A stretch of DNA of 51,025 nt from an uncultured Alistipes sp. (GTDB lineage Bacteria > Bacteroidota > Bacteroidia > Bacteroidales > Rikenellaceae). Both the position numbers and the translations under genes were made by a program. The DNA lies in the NCBI GenBank assembly GCA_947573795.1, contig CANPHE010000020.1, positions 1-51,025 on the forward strand. The letters are read 5' to 3'. Below the pieces are notes generated by a model. That model did no database searches. It worked only from the letters and a program-made list of their open reading frames with translations, and had not been told where the DNA came from. Positions 38,612-48,984 of the stretch are shown piece by piece (the stretch's first letter is position 1; the number at the start of each line of letters is the position of its first letter).

Positions 38612-38646
38612 AAAAACCGGGGCTGCCCGGAAAACCGGACAGCCCC
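38612..38646 (-). terminator. Terminator of the sulfatase gene
   Basis: On the minus strand: GGGGCTGTCCGG, loop TTTT, CCGGGCAGCCCC (one G-T pair), then GGTTTTT. It converges with the aspS terminator 20 bp away. Confidence 0.8.
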
Positions 38647-38666
38647 GCGAATGGAATCATCGAAAA

Positions 38667-40142
38667 CTACTTCCGAACATCGTCCACCGCGCCGAAATGG
38701 AAAAGCGGCGAAGGGGTATGCGCCTCGCGCATGATCTCCCGGATGCGGGCGACGACTTCAGGATGTTCGTCCGCCACGTCGCGATCCTCGTGAATATCGG
38801 TCGCCAGATCGTAAAGCTCCATCTTCGCATCGGCATCGGCGCGAACTTCCAGGCAGATACCTTTCCAGTCGCCCAGTCGCACGGCGATCTTGCCGCCGTC
38901 CTCGTGAAATTCCCAATAGAGGTACTCATGCTCCTTCGGCGTTCCGGTCCCCAGCAGCTCGGGCAGCATCGAGATGCCGTCCGTAGCGACCGGCAATTCG
39001 ACACCCGTCATCTCCGCGAAGGTGGGCAGCATATCCCAGAAGGTCGAAATCCGGTCCGAACGACTGCCGGCCTCGATGGTCCCGGGGCACGATGCGATCA
39101 TCGGAATACGCACGCCGCCCTCATACAGATCGCGCTTGCGACCGCGGAACGGACCGCTGCCGCCGAAGAACTCGGGATCGGCACCACCCTCGCGGTGAGG
39201 ACCGTTGTCGCTGGTGAAGATCACGATCGTCCGCTCGCGAATGCCGAGGCTGTCGACGAGCGCCATCACCTCCCCGACATAGGCATCCAGCCGCGAAACC
39301 GTCGCTGCGAAAGCCGCATGCGGCTCGGGCTGCGAACTATAACTCGTACGGCTCCGCTTCTCGGGGGTATAGTCGCCGACGTTCTTGGGATTCGTCCAGG
39401 GGGTCTCTTCGAAACGGCCGCGGTATTTCTCCAGCAGCTCGTCGTCGGGCGGCAGCAACTCGGCATGCGGCAGGATATAGGGCAGAAAGGCGAAGAACTT
39501 CCCGGAAGCGTTCTCACGCATGAAGTCGAGCGCCTGCCGGTGAATGACGTCGGGCGCATACTGCGCACGATTCACCAGGTCGTTGCCCGTGAGCCACACC
39601 GTATCGCGGTTGTGCCACAGATACTCCTGATAATACTTATGCGCGAGCGCCTGGCAGTTGTAACCGAAGAATTCGTCGAAATGCTCCGTGGGATCACCCT
39701 CCGAGCCGGGAGCCCCGAGCCCCCATTTGCCGAAAGCACCGGTTTTGTAACCCGCCTCGCGGAACATTTTGCCCAACGAATAGGTGCCGGCCGGAAGCGC
39801 CGCCTGCCCCTCCTTTCCGCGACCGGGGCCGTTGCCGACACCGCCGAGATTGGCCCGCACGGGAGCATGTCCCGTATGCAGGCCCGTCATCAGCACCGAA
39901 CGCGAAGGAGCGCTGACCGAACTGCCGCAATAGTGGCGGGTGAAAAGTTTGCCTTCCGCAGCCAGACGATCGATGTTGGGCGTTTCGATCTTGGTCTGAC
40001 CGTAACACCCGACATCGCCGTAGCCCAAGTCATCGGCAAGTATGTAGATCACATTGAAATCCCGTATCGGTTCGCGGGCGGAATCACATCCCGAGGCAAG
40101 GACGCCCAACGCCGCTGCCGTCAATAATTTTTTCGGTTCCAT
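38667..40142 (-). CDS. Sulfatase lipoprotein (Ser-type)
   Basis: Family S1 sulfatase, 491 aa, with a lipoprotein signal (LASGC, Cys19). ADDLGYGDVGCYG (36-48) gives the metal-binding Asp pair. The active-site motif is SAPSR (77-81), so the residue converted to formylglycine is Ser77, not Cys. TSDNGPHREGG holds the second metal site. Ser-type sulfatases need a radical-SAM maturase (anSME), not encoded in this window. The substrate is probably a sulfated host glycan or mucin (inference from the lineage). No SusC/D pair or other glycan gene is adjacent, so it stands alone. Confidence 0.92.
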   Translation of the reverse strand: MEPKKLLTAAALGVLASGCDSAREPIRDFNVIYILADDLGYGDVGCYGQTKIETPNIDRLAAEGKLFTRHYCGSSVSAPSRSVLMTGLHTGHAPVRANLGGVGNGPGRGKEGQAALPAGTYSLGKMFREAGYKTGAFGKWGLGAPGSEGDPTEHFDEFFGYNCQALAHKYYQEYLWHNRDTVWLTGNDLVNRAQYAPDVIHRQALDFMRENASGKFFAFLPYILPHAELLPPDDELLEKYRGRFEETPWTNPKNVGDYTPEKRSRTSYSSQPEPHAAFAATVSRLDAYVGEVMALVDSLGIRERTIVIFTSDNGPHREGGADPEFFGGSGPFRGRKRDLYEGGVRIPMIASCPGTIEAGSRSDRISTFWDMLPTFAEMTGVELPVATDGISMLPELLGTGTPKEHEYLYWEFHEDGGKIAVRLGDWKGICLEVRADADAKMELYDLATDIHEDRDVADEHPEVVARIREIMREAHTPSPLFHFGAVDDVRK

Positions 40143-40515
40143 CGGTTTCGGTTATCATTTCCGATGGAAAGGTAGGAAAAAATCAAAAGCGAGACAACGA
40201 AACGGCCGATTTTATCAAAAAGTAAAATTTCACCCGGACAATTATTATAATAGCATCCGGACAGCCTTTATTTTTAATAAAAATATCCTTCTTTTTAATA
40301 AAACCGAATCGCGACAAACACCACCCGACAAGTTTGGTTTTGTCGAGGCTTATCCGTACCTTTGTCTTTCGGCCGCCGGAATCACAGTCCCTTTCGAGGA
40401 GGAAATTTCGAAGCAGGTCGGATTTATCGACGCGGCCAGAAGCCGCGAACCATCGACCGCCCGGAGTAAGGGAAGCCGATGCCCCGTAACGTTGTATCAA
40501 GCTATTTATCGAACT
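40143..40515 (+). promoter_or_regulatory. Divergent spacer sulfatase/rarA with a rarA promoter
   Basis: TTTG (40333-40336), exactly 20 nt, TACCTTTG (40357-40364) is a full consensus promoter, about 150 bp before rarA. The 10 bp before the -7 box (GGCTTATCCG) are identical to those in the distal unit of the family A repeat near 24656-24665, but the flanking hairpins are absent. The rest, AT-rich from 40190 to 40320, holds no gene. The frame of rarA is open throughout this gap by chance. Confidence 0.6.
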
Positions 40516-41787
40516 ATGTCCGCCCCTTTAGCCGAGCGTTTGCGCCCCAAGAACATCGATGAATATATCGGTCAGCAACATCTGGTCGGGAAGAACGGCG
40601 TATTCCGCAAGTTCTTCGAGACGGGCAACGTCCCGTCGTTCATCCTCTGGGGGCCTCCGGGGGTGGGAAAAACCACGCTCGCACGCATCGTCGCCACGCA
40701 GCTCGAACGGCCGTTCTTCACCCTCTCGGCCGTGACCTCGGGCGTGAAGGAGGTGCGCGAAGTGATCGAATCGGCCAAGAAAAGCCGCTTTTTCGACGCC
40801 CGGCCGCCGTTTCTGTTCATCGACGAAATCCACCGTTTCAACAAGTCGCAGCAGGATTCGCTGCTGGGCGCCGTCGAGCAGGGCGTCGTGACGCTCATCG
40901 GCGCCACGACCGAAAATCCGTCGTTCGAGGTGATTTCGCCGCTGCTGAGCCGCTGCCAGGTCTACATTCTCAAATCCCTGGAGGACAAAGACCTGCAAGT
41001 GCTGCTCGACCGGGCGCTGACGACCGACACGGAGCTCAAAACGCGCGAAGTCGAAGTCGCGCAGACCGGAGCCCTGTTCAAATTCTCGGGCGGCGACGCA
41101 CGCAAGCTGCTCAACATCCTCGACATCCTCGCGGGCGCCACGGAGGGTAAGCTGACGATCTCGGACCAGTACGTCACCGACTGTCTCCAGCAGAACATCG
41201 CCCTCTACGACAAAAACGGCGAGCAGCACTACGACGTGATCTCGGCCTTCATCAAGTCGGTGCGGGGCAGCGACCCCAATGCGGCGATCTACTACCTGGC
41301 GCGGATGCTGGCCGGGGGCGAAGAGCCGCGTTTCATCGCCCGGCGACTGGTGATCCTCGCCTCGGAGGATATCGGACTGGCGAACCCCAATGCCCTGCTG
41401 CTGGCCAACGCCTGTTTCGACACGGTGCACAAGATCGGCATGCCCGAGGCGCGCATCACCCTGGCCGAAACGACGATCTACCTGGCGACCAGTCCCAAGA
41501 GCAATTCGGCCTACATGGCCATCAACAAGGCACTGGCATTGGTCGAACACGACACGACGAACCGCCCCGTGCCGCTGCACCTGCGCAACGCCCCGACCAA
41601 ACTGATGGACAAGGCCGGATACGGCAAAGGCTACAAATACGCCCACGACTACGAAGGCCACTTCGCCGAACTGGAGTTCCTGCCCGAGTCGCTCGCCGGA
41701 ACCCGCTTTTACGAACCCGATGCGCAGAACGCCGCCGAGGCGAAGATCGCCGAACGCATCCGCACCTTATGGAAAGGTAAATATTGA
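40516..41787 (+). CDS. rarA: Replication-associated recombination protein A (RarA/MgsA)
   Basis: AAA+ clamp-loader-like ATPase acting at stalled forks, 423 aa. Walker A GPPGVGKTT (46-54), Walker B FLFIDEIHRF (about 96-105), sensor ATTENPSFEV, SRC arginine-finger region, then the RarA-specific MgsA tail with SVRGSDPNAAIYYLARML, ASEDIGLANP, and GYGKGYKYAHDYEGHF. The ATG at 40516 gives the standard N-terminus PLAERLRPKNIDEYIGQ. A phosphoesterase gene starts 6 bp after the stop, so the two form an operon. Confidence 0.96.
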   Translation: MSAPLAERLRPKNIDEYIGQQHLVGKNGVFRKFFETGNVPSFILWGPPGVGKTTLARIVATQLERPFFTLSAVTSGVKEVREVIESAKKSRFFDARPPFLFIDEIHRFNKSQQDSLLGAVEQGVVTLIGATTENPSFEVISPLLSRCQVYILKSLEDKDLQVLLDRALTTDTELKTREVEVAQTGALFKFSGGDARKLLNILDILAGATEGKLTISDQYVTDCLQQNIALYDKNGEQHYDVISAFIKSVRGSDPNAAIYYLARMLAGGEEPRFIARRLVILASEDIGLANPNALLLANACFDTVHKIGMPEARITLAETTIYLATSPKSNSAYMAINKALALVEHDTTNRPVPLHLRNAPTKLMDKAGYGKGYKYAHDYEGHFAELEFLPESLAGTRFYEPDAQNAAEAKIAERIRTLWKGKY

Positions 41788-41793
41788 TCCGCC

Positions 41794-42291
41794 ATGAAAC
41801 GCATAGGAATCATCTCCGACACGCATGGGACGTTCGACGAGCGCCTGCGCGAATTTCTGAAAGACGTCGACGAAATCTGGCATGCGGGCGATATCGGTTC
41901 GCTCGAACTGGCCGACGAGATCGCCGCGTTCAAACCCCTGCGGGCCGTATCGGGCAATATCGACGGAGGTGTGACGCGCCGCGTCTATCCCGATTTCCTG
42001 TCGTTCGAGTGCGAACAGGTCTCGGTGCTGATGACCCATATCGGCGGCTATCCCCGCCGCTACGACCCGCGGGCCGTGCAACGCATTCAGGCCGTGCGTC
42101 CCAAACTCTTCATCGCGGGACATTCGCATATCCTCAAGGTGCAATACGACCCGGTCTACGACCTGCTGGCGGTCAATCCGGGAGCCGCCGGCGAGTACGG
42201 TTTCCACCGCACGCGTACGGCCGTGCGGCTGGTGATCGACGGCGCGCAGATGCGCGACATGGAGGTCGGCGAATGGCCGCGCCGGGGATAA
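41794..42291 (+). CDS. YfcE/MJ0936-type metallophosphoesterase
   Basis: Small calcineurin-like phosphodiesterase, 165 aa. Metal-binding motifs in order: SDTHG (9-13), HAGDIG (30-35), GNID (54-57), MTHIGG and AGHSH (about 109-113). All ligands are present. The natural substrate of this family is not established. It follows rarA by 6 bp and is closed by a terminator. Confidence 0.92.
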   Translation: MKRIGIISDTHGTFDERLREFLKDVDEIWHAGDIGSLELADEIAAFKPLRAVSGNIDGGVTRRVYPDFLSFECEQVSVLMTHIGGYPRRYDPRAVQRIQAVRPKLFIAGHSHILKVQYDPVYDLLAVNPGAAGEYGFHRTRTAVRLVIDGAQMRDMEVGEWPRRG

Positions 42292-42293
42292 TC

Positions 42294-42320
42294 CCCGGTT
42301 CCCGGCCAGGAACCGGGTTT
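42294..42320 (+). terminator. Terminator of rarA-phosphoesterase operon
   Basis: A perfect 9-bp stem CCCGGTTCC/GGAACCGGG with loop CGGCCA, then TTTC. It resembles the CCCGG hairpins seen in other gaps. Beyond it, 42381-42411 holds a TTTCACCTTTAAC repeat copy. Confidence 0.6.
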
Positions 42321-42520
42321 CAGAATCGATTGTCCGCAAAGCGCGACGCCCCCGGCCGCCGAGACAATCCGTTCCGAAAAATCTTTCACCTTTAACTCAT
42401 TACTTTTCACCGAAGAAATCCGCTCCTCTCAGCCTGCGTCCATATACAGCACATTTCAGCCCGCACAATATAAACAAAAGCGTCCTCGTTATCTATGCGA
42501 ATTCAAAACGAAGACGCACT

Positions 42521-44968
42521 ATGCAACTGAAAATTTCCAAAACACTCGAAGCGATCGTCGCCCGGGTGACTTTCGACACCGCGAAAGCGGGAACCACGCA
42601 CGCACTGAAGGACCGGCTGGCCCTGGAACTGCTGCGCGAGGAGGGTTCGCTCGCCTATCAGCTGCTCTCGTCCCGGTTGAAAGACTGGGAACTCTACCAG
42701 GTGCGCCTGCGCATCGAACACGACACGGAGAGCTCCGCACAGCAGGACGGTGCGCCCGAAACATTCTACCGGGCCTTCGTCGAGGAGTTGCGCGCCTCGA
42801 CGACGAGCGCACGCAGCATATCGACGGCCCACGCCCTGCTGGCCATCGTCCGCGACCGCGCGACGGCGACCGCACGCACGCTGGAGATGTACGGCATAAC
42901 GGCGGAAATCGTCACCGAAGAGTTGCAGAAATTCGCCGTCGGCGACGAATACCGCTCGGAAATACAGGTCCACGTGCTCGATTTCGACGAGGAGCCCGCA
43001 TCGGGCAAAAAGAGCTCCCAGCTGCTCGACAAGTTCGGCGTAGACCTCACGCGAATGGCCCGCGAGGGTCGCATCGATCCCGTGGTGGGACGCGACGAGG
43101 AGATCGAACGCGTCGTGCAGATTCTCTCGCGCCGCAAGAAGAACAACCCGATTCTGATCGGCGAGGCGGGCGTGGGCAAGAGCGCCATCGTCGAGGGGCT
43201 GGCCCTGCGCATCGCCCGGGGCGAAGTACCCTACACGATCGCCGACAAGACGCTCTTCTCGCTCGACGTCTCGTCGTTGGTCGCAGGCACGAAGTTCCGG
43301 GGCGAATTCGAGGAGCGCATGCAGCAGCTCTTGGACGAACTGCGCCGGGCGAAGGATACGATCATCTTCATCGACGAGATACACACCATCGTGGGCGCCG
43401 GATCGACCCAGGGGAGCCTCGACACGGCCAACATCCTCAAACCGGCCCTCGCGCGCGGCGAATTGCAGACCATCGGCGCCACGACGCTCGACGAATACCG
43501 CGAGAACATCGAGAGCGACGCCGCCCTGGAACGCCGTTTCCAGAAGGTCGTCGTCGAGCCGACGACTCCCGCACAGACGCTCGAAATCCTGCGCAACATC
43601 GCGCCGCACTACGAGCGTCACCACAAGGTGCGCTACACGCCCGAGGCGCTCGAAGCCTGCGTGACGCTCACGGGGCGCTACATCACCGACCGCTACTTCC
43701 CCGACAAGGCCATCGACATTCTGGACGAGGCGGGAGCGCGGGCCCATCTGCTTTCGGCCCGCGAACCAGACGAACTGCGGCAGATGGAGACGGCGCTCTG
43801 CGAGGCACAGCGCGAACGGCGCGAAGCGGTCGAGGCTCTGGTTTACGAGAAGGCCGCATCGGCGCGCATGCGTGAACTGGCGCTGCGCTCCAAGCTGGGC
43901 GAGTCGCGTGCCGAGTGGCGGCAGTCGCTCGAACGTCACCCCGCCGAGATCACCGCCGAACACATCCGGCAGGTCATCACCGCCGCGACGGGAATCCCCG
44001 CCGAGCGGGTTTCGGGCTGCGAGATGCAACGTCTGCAAACGCTGCGCAACCACCTCGACAGCCGCGTCGTCGGACAGCAGGAGGCCGTGGCGCACCTCAC
44101 GCGCTCGATCCTCCGCTCGCGCGCCGGGCTCAAAGACGAGCACCGCCCGATCGGCGTCTTCCTCTTCGTCGGCCCCACGGGCGTAGGCAAGACCCTACTG
44201 GCGAAGGAGGTGTCGAAATGGCTCTTCGACGAGCAGCGCGGATTGATCCGCATCGACATGAGCGAATACGGCGAGAAACACAACGTCGCGCGCCTGATCG
44301 GATCGCCCCCGGGATACGTCGGTTACGGCGAAGGGGGCCAGCTCACCGAAGCCGTACGTCGCCAACCCTATTCGGTGGTGCTGTTCGACGAGATCGAGAA
44401 GGCGCACCCGGAGGTCTTCAACACGCTGTTGCAGATTTTCGACGAAGGGCATCTGACCGACGGTTCGGGCCGCAAGGTCGATTTCCGCAATACGATCCTC
44501 ATCATGACGTCGAACGTCGGATCGCGCGACGCCGTACAGCGCAGCATACAGGTCGGATACAGCACCTCGTCGAAATGCGTGGCCGAAGCCGAATCGCCGC
44601 AGTGCGAGTACCGCAAGGCCCTGGAGCGCACGTTCGCACCGGAGTTTCTGAACCGCATCGACGATATCGTGGTCTTCCGCACGCTCGAAACCGACGACGT
44701 GCAGCGGATCGTCGATCTGGAGCTCGAAGGGCTGCTGGCACGCATCGCCCGCCTGGGCTATAAGTTCCGGATCACCGATTCGGCCAAACGCCGCCTGGCG
44801 ACGATGGGTTACGAGACCCGCTACGGAGTACGGTCGCTCAAACGCACGCTGTCGGACCACGTAGAGGAGCCGCTCTCGGCGCTCATCATCGACGGCAAAC
44901 TGCACGAAGGCGACACCGTGATCGTCGAATCGGACCGCACGCAGGGAGTCCGCCTGCGCGTGGCATAA
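42521..44968 (+). CDS. clpC: ClpC-type ATP-dependent Clp protease ATPase subunit
   Basis: Hsp100 unfoldase that feeds ClpP, 815 aa. Two AAA+ modules: Walker A GEAGVGKS (about 214-221) and GPTGVGKT (about 551-558), with Walker [13 protein letters not shown] and [12 protein letters not shown]. The N-domain (1-145) is degenerate relative to typical Clp-N repeats. A short middle region (about 420-470) rather than ClpB's long coiled coil argues for ClpC/ClpA. VGY in [11 protein letters not shown] stands where ClpP-binding proteins have (I/L/V)G(F/L). The gene converges on clpB. ClpP is not in the window. Naming as ClpC rather than ClpA is by overall pattern. Confidence 0.88.
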   Translation: MQLKISKTLEAIVARVTFDTAKAGTTHALKDRLALELLREEGSLAYQLLSSRLKDWELYQVRLRIEHDTESSAQQDGAPETFYRAFVEELRASTTSARSISTAHALLAIVRDRATATARTLEMYGITAEIVTEELQKFAVGDEYRSEIQVHVLDFDEEPASGKKSSQLLDKFGVDLTRMAREGRIDPVVGRDEEIERVVQILSRRKKNNPILIGEAGVGKSAIVEGLALRIARGEVPYTIADKTLFSLDVSSLVAGTKFRGEFEERMQQLLDELRRAKDTIIFIDEIHTIVGAGSTQGSLDTANILKPALARGELQTIGATTLDEYRENIESDAALERRFQKVVVEPTTPAQTLEILRNIAPHYERHHKVRYTPEALEACVTLTGRYITDRYFPDKAIDILDEAGARAHLLSAREPDELRQMETALCEAQRERREAVEALVYEKAASARMRELALRSKLGESRAEWRQSLERHPAEITAEHIRQVITAATGIPAERVSGCEMQRLQTLRNHLDSRVVGQQEAVAHLTRSILRSRAGLKDEHRPIGVFLFVGPTGVGKTLLAKEVSKWLFDEQRGLIRIDMSEYGEKHNVARLIGSPPGYVGYGEGGQLTEAVRRQPYSVVLFDEIEKAHPEVFNTLLQIFDEGHLTDGSGRKVDFRNTILIMTSNVGSRDAVQRSIQVGYSTSSKCVAEAESPQCEYRKALERTFAPEFLNRIDDIVVFRTLETDDVQRIVDLELEGLLARIARLGYKFRITDSAKRRLATMGYETRYGVRSLKRTLSDHVEEPLSALIIDGKLHEGDTVIVESDRTQGVRLRVA

Positions 44969-44969
44969 G

Positions 44970-45004
44970 AAACGGGAGTGCCCGGTCGGGCACTCCCGTT
45001 TTTA
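44970..45004 (+). terminator. Terminator between convergent clpC and clpB
   Basis: A perfect inverted repeat AAACGGGAGTGCCCG / CGGGCACTCCCGTTT with a 2-nt centre, then TT on the plus strand. On the minus strand the arm ends GTTTC, so it mainly serves clpC but could also act for clpB. Confidence 0.85.
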
Positions 45005-45047
45005 AACGTTTAGCAGTCCGCTGCCAGCGGAGGACGCCGAAACGAAT

Positions 45048-47645
45048 CTAATTGGCGAACTCCAGCCCCTCGGCACCGGCATCGATGCGGATCGGTGCAT
45101 CGCGCCGCACGTCTCCCGCCAGGATGCGTTTCGAGAGGTCGTTAACCACATAGCGCTGGATGGTCCGCTTCACGGGACGAGCACCGTACAGAGGATCGAA
45201 TCCCGTCGCGGCGATCCATTCGCGGGCCCGCTCGGTATACTCCAAAGCGATGCCGTTCTCGGCGAGCATCTTGCGCACGATGCCCAACTGGATATCGACA
45301 ATGCGCTCGATATCGCGGCGCGTCAGCGGTTCGAACATCACGATCTCGTCGATACGGTTCAGGAATTCGGGTTTGAGGTGCTGCTTCAGCAGGTCGATCA
45401 CCTCGTCGCGCGTCCGTTCCACGACCTCGGGATCGAGCCGCTTGCCGTCGGCTGCCGCTGCGAAACGCTCCTGAATGACCGCCGCGCCCATGTTCGAAGT
45501 CATGATGACGATCGTGTTGCGGAAATCGACCGTACGCCCCTTGTTGTCGGTCAGACGTCCGTCGTCGAGCACCTGCAACAAGATGTTGAAAACATCGGGA
45601 TGGGCCTTCTCGATCTCGTCGAGCAACACCACCGAATAGGGTTTGCGGCGCACGGCTTCGGTCAACTGTCCGCCCTCGTCGTAACCGACATATCCCGGAG
45701 GCGCTCCGACCAGGCGCGAGACGCTGTGGCGCTCCTGGTATTCGCTCATGTCGATACGCGTGAGCATCTGATCGTCGTTGAAAAGGAATTCGGCCAGTGC
45801 CTTGGCGAGCTCGGTTTTGCCGACACCCGTCGTACCGAGGAAAATGAACGACCCGATGGGCTTGCGCGGATCGTTCAACCCGGCGCGCGAACGCCGCACG
45901 GCATCCGAGATCGCCGCGATGGCCTGCTCCTGTCCGACGACCCGTTTGTGGAGTTCGTCCTCCATATGCAGCAGTTTTTCGCGCTCCGAAGCCAGCATCC
46001 GCTGCACGGGAATCCCGGTCCAGCGGGCCACCACCTCGGCGATATCCTGCGCATCGACCTCCTCCTTGATCATCGATCCGCCCGCCGATGCCAAGCGGTA
46101 CTCCTCCTGGTAGGCTCCGATCTCTTTCTCCGCCTCCTGGATGCGGCCGTAGCGAATCTCCGCCACACGGCCGTAGTCGCCCTGGCGTTCGGCCTGCTGC
46201 GCCTCGATCTTCAACTGTTCGATCCGATCCTTGTTGGTCTGTATCTTCTTCAGCAAATCGCGCTGTCCCTGCCACTTGGCCCGCATGGCCGCCTCGCGGG
46301 ACTTCAGCTCCTCGATCTCCCGCGTGAGATGCTCCACGCGCTCCTCGTCCTTCTCACGACGGATCGCCTCGCGTTCGATCTCCAACTGGCGGACTTTGCG
46401 GTCGAGCGTATCGATCTCCTCGGGCACGGAATTCATCTCCAGCCGCAGGCGCGACGCCGCCTCGTCCACCAGGTCGATCGCCTTGTCGGGCAGGAAACGC
46501 GAAGTGATGTAACGCGTCGAGAGCTCGACGGCCGCCACGATCGCCTCGTCCTTGATCCGCACCTGGTGGTGGTTCTCGTAACGTTCCTTCAACCCGCGCA
46601 GGATCGAGATGGCATCCTCGCGCGTCGGTTCGTCGACCATCACCTTCTGGAAGCGGCGTTCGAGCGCCTTGTCCTGTTCGAAATATTTCTGGAACTCGTC
46701 GAGCGTCGTGGCGCCGATGGTCCGCAGCTCGCCGCGCGCGAGGGCCGGTTTGAGGATATTGGCCGCATCCATCGCCCCGGAGGACTTTCCGGCCCCGACC
46801 AGCGTGTGTATCTCGTCGATGAAGAGCAGGATTTCGCCATCGCTCTGCACGACCTCCTGCACGACGGCCTTCAAACGCTCCTCGAACTCGCCCTGGTATT
46901 TGGCTCCGGCGATCAGCGCCCCCATGTCGAGCGAGTAGATCGATTTCGATTTCAGATTTTCGGGCACGTCGCCGTCGATGATCCGGCGGGCAATTCCCTC
47001 GGCGATGGCCGTCTTGCCGACACCCGCTTCGCCGACCAGTATCGGGTTGTTCTTCGTGCGGCGCGAAAGGATCTGCAACACGCGCCGAATCTCCTCGTCG
47101 CGGCCGATCACCGGATCGAGCTTGCCCGAACGGGCCTGTTCGTTGAGATTCACGGCATATTTACCCAGCGCATCGAACTCCTGCGAAGCGGTCTGCGAAT
47201 CGACGGTCGCACCCTTACGGAAGGTGCGGATCGCCTCGACGAGCTCCTTCTCGGTCGCTCCGGCACGCTTGAGCAGCTCGGAGGCCCGGCCGCGTTCGAC
47301 GACCAGCGCCAACAGCAGATGCTCGACCGAAGCGTACTTGTCACCGAAGGTCTTCGTGAAATCTACGGCGCGCTGCACCGTACGCGAAGCGTCCTGCGAG
47401 AAGAACTGTTCGCCGCCGCCCTCCACGCGGGGCAGCGACTCCACGGCCCGCTGCGTCTCGTCGCGCAACGCCCGCACGTTCACCCCCACGCGCCCCAGCA
47501 GAAAGGCTCCGAGCGAATCGTCCTCGCGGATCACCACGCTCAAAATATGGAGCGGCTCGACAGCCTGCTGTCCCCGCTCCCGCGCCAGGACGAGCGCCGA
47601 TTGCAACGCCTCCTGCGCCTTTACGGTCAAAGTGTTGATGTTCAT
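45048..47645 (-). CDS. clpB: ATP-dependent chaperone ClpB
   Basis: Hsp100 disaggregase working with DnaK, 865 aa. Clp-N domain (1-145), first AAA+ with GEAGVGKT (about 201-208), a long coiled-coil middle domain (about 400-525; [25 protein letters not shown] onward) that defines ClpB, and second AAA+ with GTTGVGKT (a T where most have P). There is no ClpP-binding IGF loop. It converges with the clpC-type gene. No DnaK/GrpE is nearby. Upstream, 47700-47740 shows repeated GTGTCNTA and ATACGCC words that could be a regulatory site. Confidence 0.96.
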   Translation of the reverse strand: MNINTLTVKAQEALQSALVLARERGQQAVEPLHILSVVIREDDSLGAFLLGRVGVNVRALRDETQRAVESLPRVEGGGEQFFSQDASRTVQRAVDFTKTFGDKYASVEHLLLALVVERGRASELLKRAGATEKELVEAIRTFRKGATVDSQTASQEFDALGKYAVNLNEQARSGKLDPVIGRDEEIRRVLQILSRRTKNNPILVGEAGVGKTAIAEGIARRIIDGDVPENLKSKSIYSLDMGALIAGAKYQGEFEERLKAVVQEVVQSDGEILLFIDEIHTLVGAGKSSGAMDAANILKPALARGELRTIGATTLDEFQKYFEQDKALERRFQKVMVDEPTREDAISILRGLKERYENHHQVRIKDEAIVAAVELSTRYITSRFLPDKAIDLVDEAASRLRLEMNSVPEEIDTLDRKVRQLEIEREAIRREKDEERVEHLTREIEELKSREAAMRAKWQGQRDLLKKIQTNKDRIEQLKIEAQQAERQGDYGRVAEIRYGRIQEAEKEIGAYQEEYRLASAGGSMIKEEVDAQDIAEVVARWTGIPVQRMLASEREKLLHMEDELHKRVVGQEQAIAAISDAVRRSRAGLNDPRKPIGSFIFLGTTGVGKTELAKALAEFLFNDDQMLTRIDMSEYQERHSVSRLVGAPPGYVGYDEGGQLTEAVRRKPYSVVLLDEIEKAHPDVFNILLQVLDDGRLTDNKGRTVDFRNTIVIMTSNMGAAVIQERFAAAADGKRLDPEVVERTRDEVIDLLKQHLKPEFLNRIDEIVMFEPLTRRDIERIVDIQLGIVRKMLAENGIALEYTERAREWIAATGFDPLYGARPVKRTIQRYVVNDLSKRILAGDVRRDAPIRIDAGAEGLEFAN

Positions 47646-47785
47646 ATCGAAATGTTTTACGACAGAAACCTACGCAAATCGCCTGCCAGGGCGGCGAAAT
47701 ACGCCAATGTGTCGTATCGTGTCATACGCCGTCTGCCACCGAGCGACATTTCGACCGAAAAAGTGTCAAATTACCGGAAACCTAT

Positions 47786-47793
47786 TATCTTTG
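47786..47793 (+). promoter_or_regulatory. -7 element of the ATP-grasp gene
   Basis: TATCTTTG, 27 bp before the start codon. No clear TTTG was seen at the expected spacing. Confidence 0.5.
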
Positions 47794-47820
47794 CCCCCGA
47801 AAACCTCACTTTTTTCGTTC

Positions 47821-48732
47821 ATGTCATATCCGAAAGCTCCGTTTCTGCTGCGTAAATGGCGGCAGATTCTCAAAAAAATCTATGCCCGTACCGACCGGGA
47901 AAAGCTGTTGCGTCTGCGCTACCTCGAACGTTTCGGCAGGCAGCCCGATCTCGACGATCCGAAAACCCGCAACGAAAAGGTTCTGTGGATGCTGCTCCAC
48001 GCCGACACGTCGCAGTGGCCCCTGCTGGCCGACAAATACCGCGTGCGCGAATTCGTCGAGAGCCGCGGCCTGGGCCACCTGCTCAACGAGTTGTACGGCG
48101 TCTGGGAATCGGCCGACCGGATCGATTTCGACGCTCTGCCCGACCAGTTCGTCATGAAGACCAACAACGGTTACGGCGACGTTTCGATCGTCACGGACAA
48201 ACGCACGACCGATACGGAGGCCCTGCGCCGCAAATTCGACCGAATGCTCCGGCGCCGTTTCGGCCTCATGACGGGCGAACACCACTACCTCGCCATTCCG
48301 CCCCGCATCATCGCCGAAAAGCTGCTCGTTCCCGACACCGACGACGGATTGATCGACTACAAAATCTACTGTTTCGATGGAGAACCGCGTTTCTGCGTGG
48401 TGGTTTACGACCGCATCACCCCGGCCGACACGACCGAGGAGCTCTACGAACTTCCCGCATGGAAGGACCGCAACGCCGAGATTCTGGAATTCGACCGAAA
48501 GCCCGTGCACCGCTACGTTCCGCGCCCCCGTTCGCTCGACGCCATGCTCGATGCGGCCCGGCGCCTCGCGGCCGGATTTCCGCTCGTGCGGGTCGACCTC
48601 TACGAAGTCGGCGGCCGCCCCGTCTTCGGTGAAATGACCCTCAGCCCCGCATCGGGCATGGACCTCACCTACGGCGAGGAGTTCCAACGCGAGATGGGCG
48701 CGCAAATCACCCTGCCGAAAGCCGTAAGATAG
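47821..48732 (+). CDS. TupA-like ATP-grasp protein
   Basis: 303 aa, resembling the TupA-like ATP-grasp family found in polysaccharide and teichuronopeptide gene clusters. Visible: a helical lead ([32 protein letters not shown]), [17 protein letters not shown] (ATP-grasp N-lobe), [17 protein letters not shown] (nucleotide-binding Lys), [24 protein letters not shown], and [22 protein letters not shown] with metal-binding acidic residues. It may ligate an amino acid to a surface sugar (inference). It stands alone here, not in a glycan cluster, and is followed by a terminator-type hairpin. Confidence 0.82.
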   Translation: MSYPKAPFLLRKWRQILKKIYARTDREKLLRLRYLERFGRQPDLDDPKTRNEKVLWMLLHADTSQWPLLADKYRVREFVESRGLGHLLNELYGVWESADRIDFDALPDQFVMKTNNGYGDVSIVTDKRTTDTEALRRKFDRMLRRRFGLMTGEHHYLAIPPRIIAEKLLVPDTDDGLIDYKIYCFDGEPRFCVVVYDRITPADTTEELYELPAWKDRNAEILEFDRKPVHRYVPRPRSLDAMLDAARRLAAGFPLVRVDLYEVGGRPVFGEMTLSPASGMDLTYGEEFQREMGAQITLPKAVR

Positions 48733-48740
48733 TCCCGAGC

Positions 48741-48826
48741 GAGAGAAAAAAGCAAGCGAACTTGCTTTTTCTCTCGACTTATTCGTACTTTGGCCCTGCC
48801 GAAAATACTCCCGCTCGGCAAAAACG
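48741..48826 (+). repeat. Family A repeat copy 3: terminator-like hairpin plus decayed promoter
   Basis: A long inverted repeat GAGAGAAAAAAGCAAG / CTTGCTTTTTCTCTC (48741-48775, loop CGAA, one bulge) just past the ATP-grasp stop makes a bidirectional terminator. It is followed by ACTTATTCG and TACTTTG, the -7 sequence of the repeat with one base missing, and by a degenerate second hairpin. Confidence 0.75.
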
Positions 48827-48984
48827 CATAGTTACCTCGGCGCAATTCTAAAAGTCCCCTCCGAGGAGGGGATTTAGGGGAGGGTCGGATTTGAATACGC
48901 GGCCACAGGCCGCGCGTGTACTGCCGTCGGGAACGATGCTACGGAACGGAATTGCAAATCCGAGAAAATGAACCGTGCATCTTC
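48827..48984. repeat. Other repeat pieces between family A copies
   Basis: GCATAGTTACC (48826-48836), end of the repeat seen at 11470-11481; AGTCCCCTCCGAGGAGGGGATTTA (48852-48875), related to 11153-11174; and a CGCGGCC/GGCCGCG hairpin (48898-48917). No gene. Confidence 0.6.

Noticed and set aside
38049..40127. A 692-codon open frame on the plus strand through the aspS end and sulfatase
   Set aside because: Antisense to the sulfatase, which has complete catalytic motifs and its own terminator; the plus-strand product has no recognisable domain.
40054..40515. N-terminal extension of rarA by 154 codons
   Set aside because: It crosses the sulfatase start and a consensus promoter; the standard RarA N-terminus begins at 40516.
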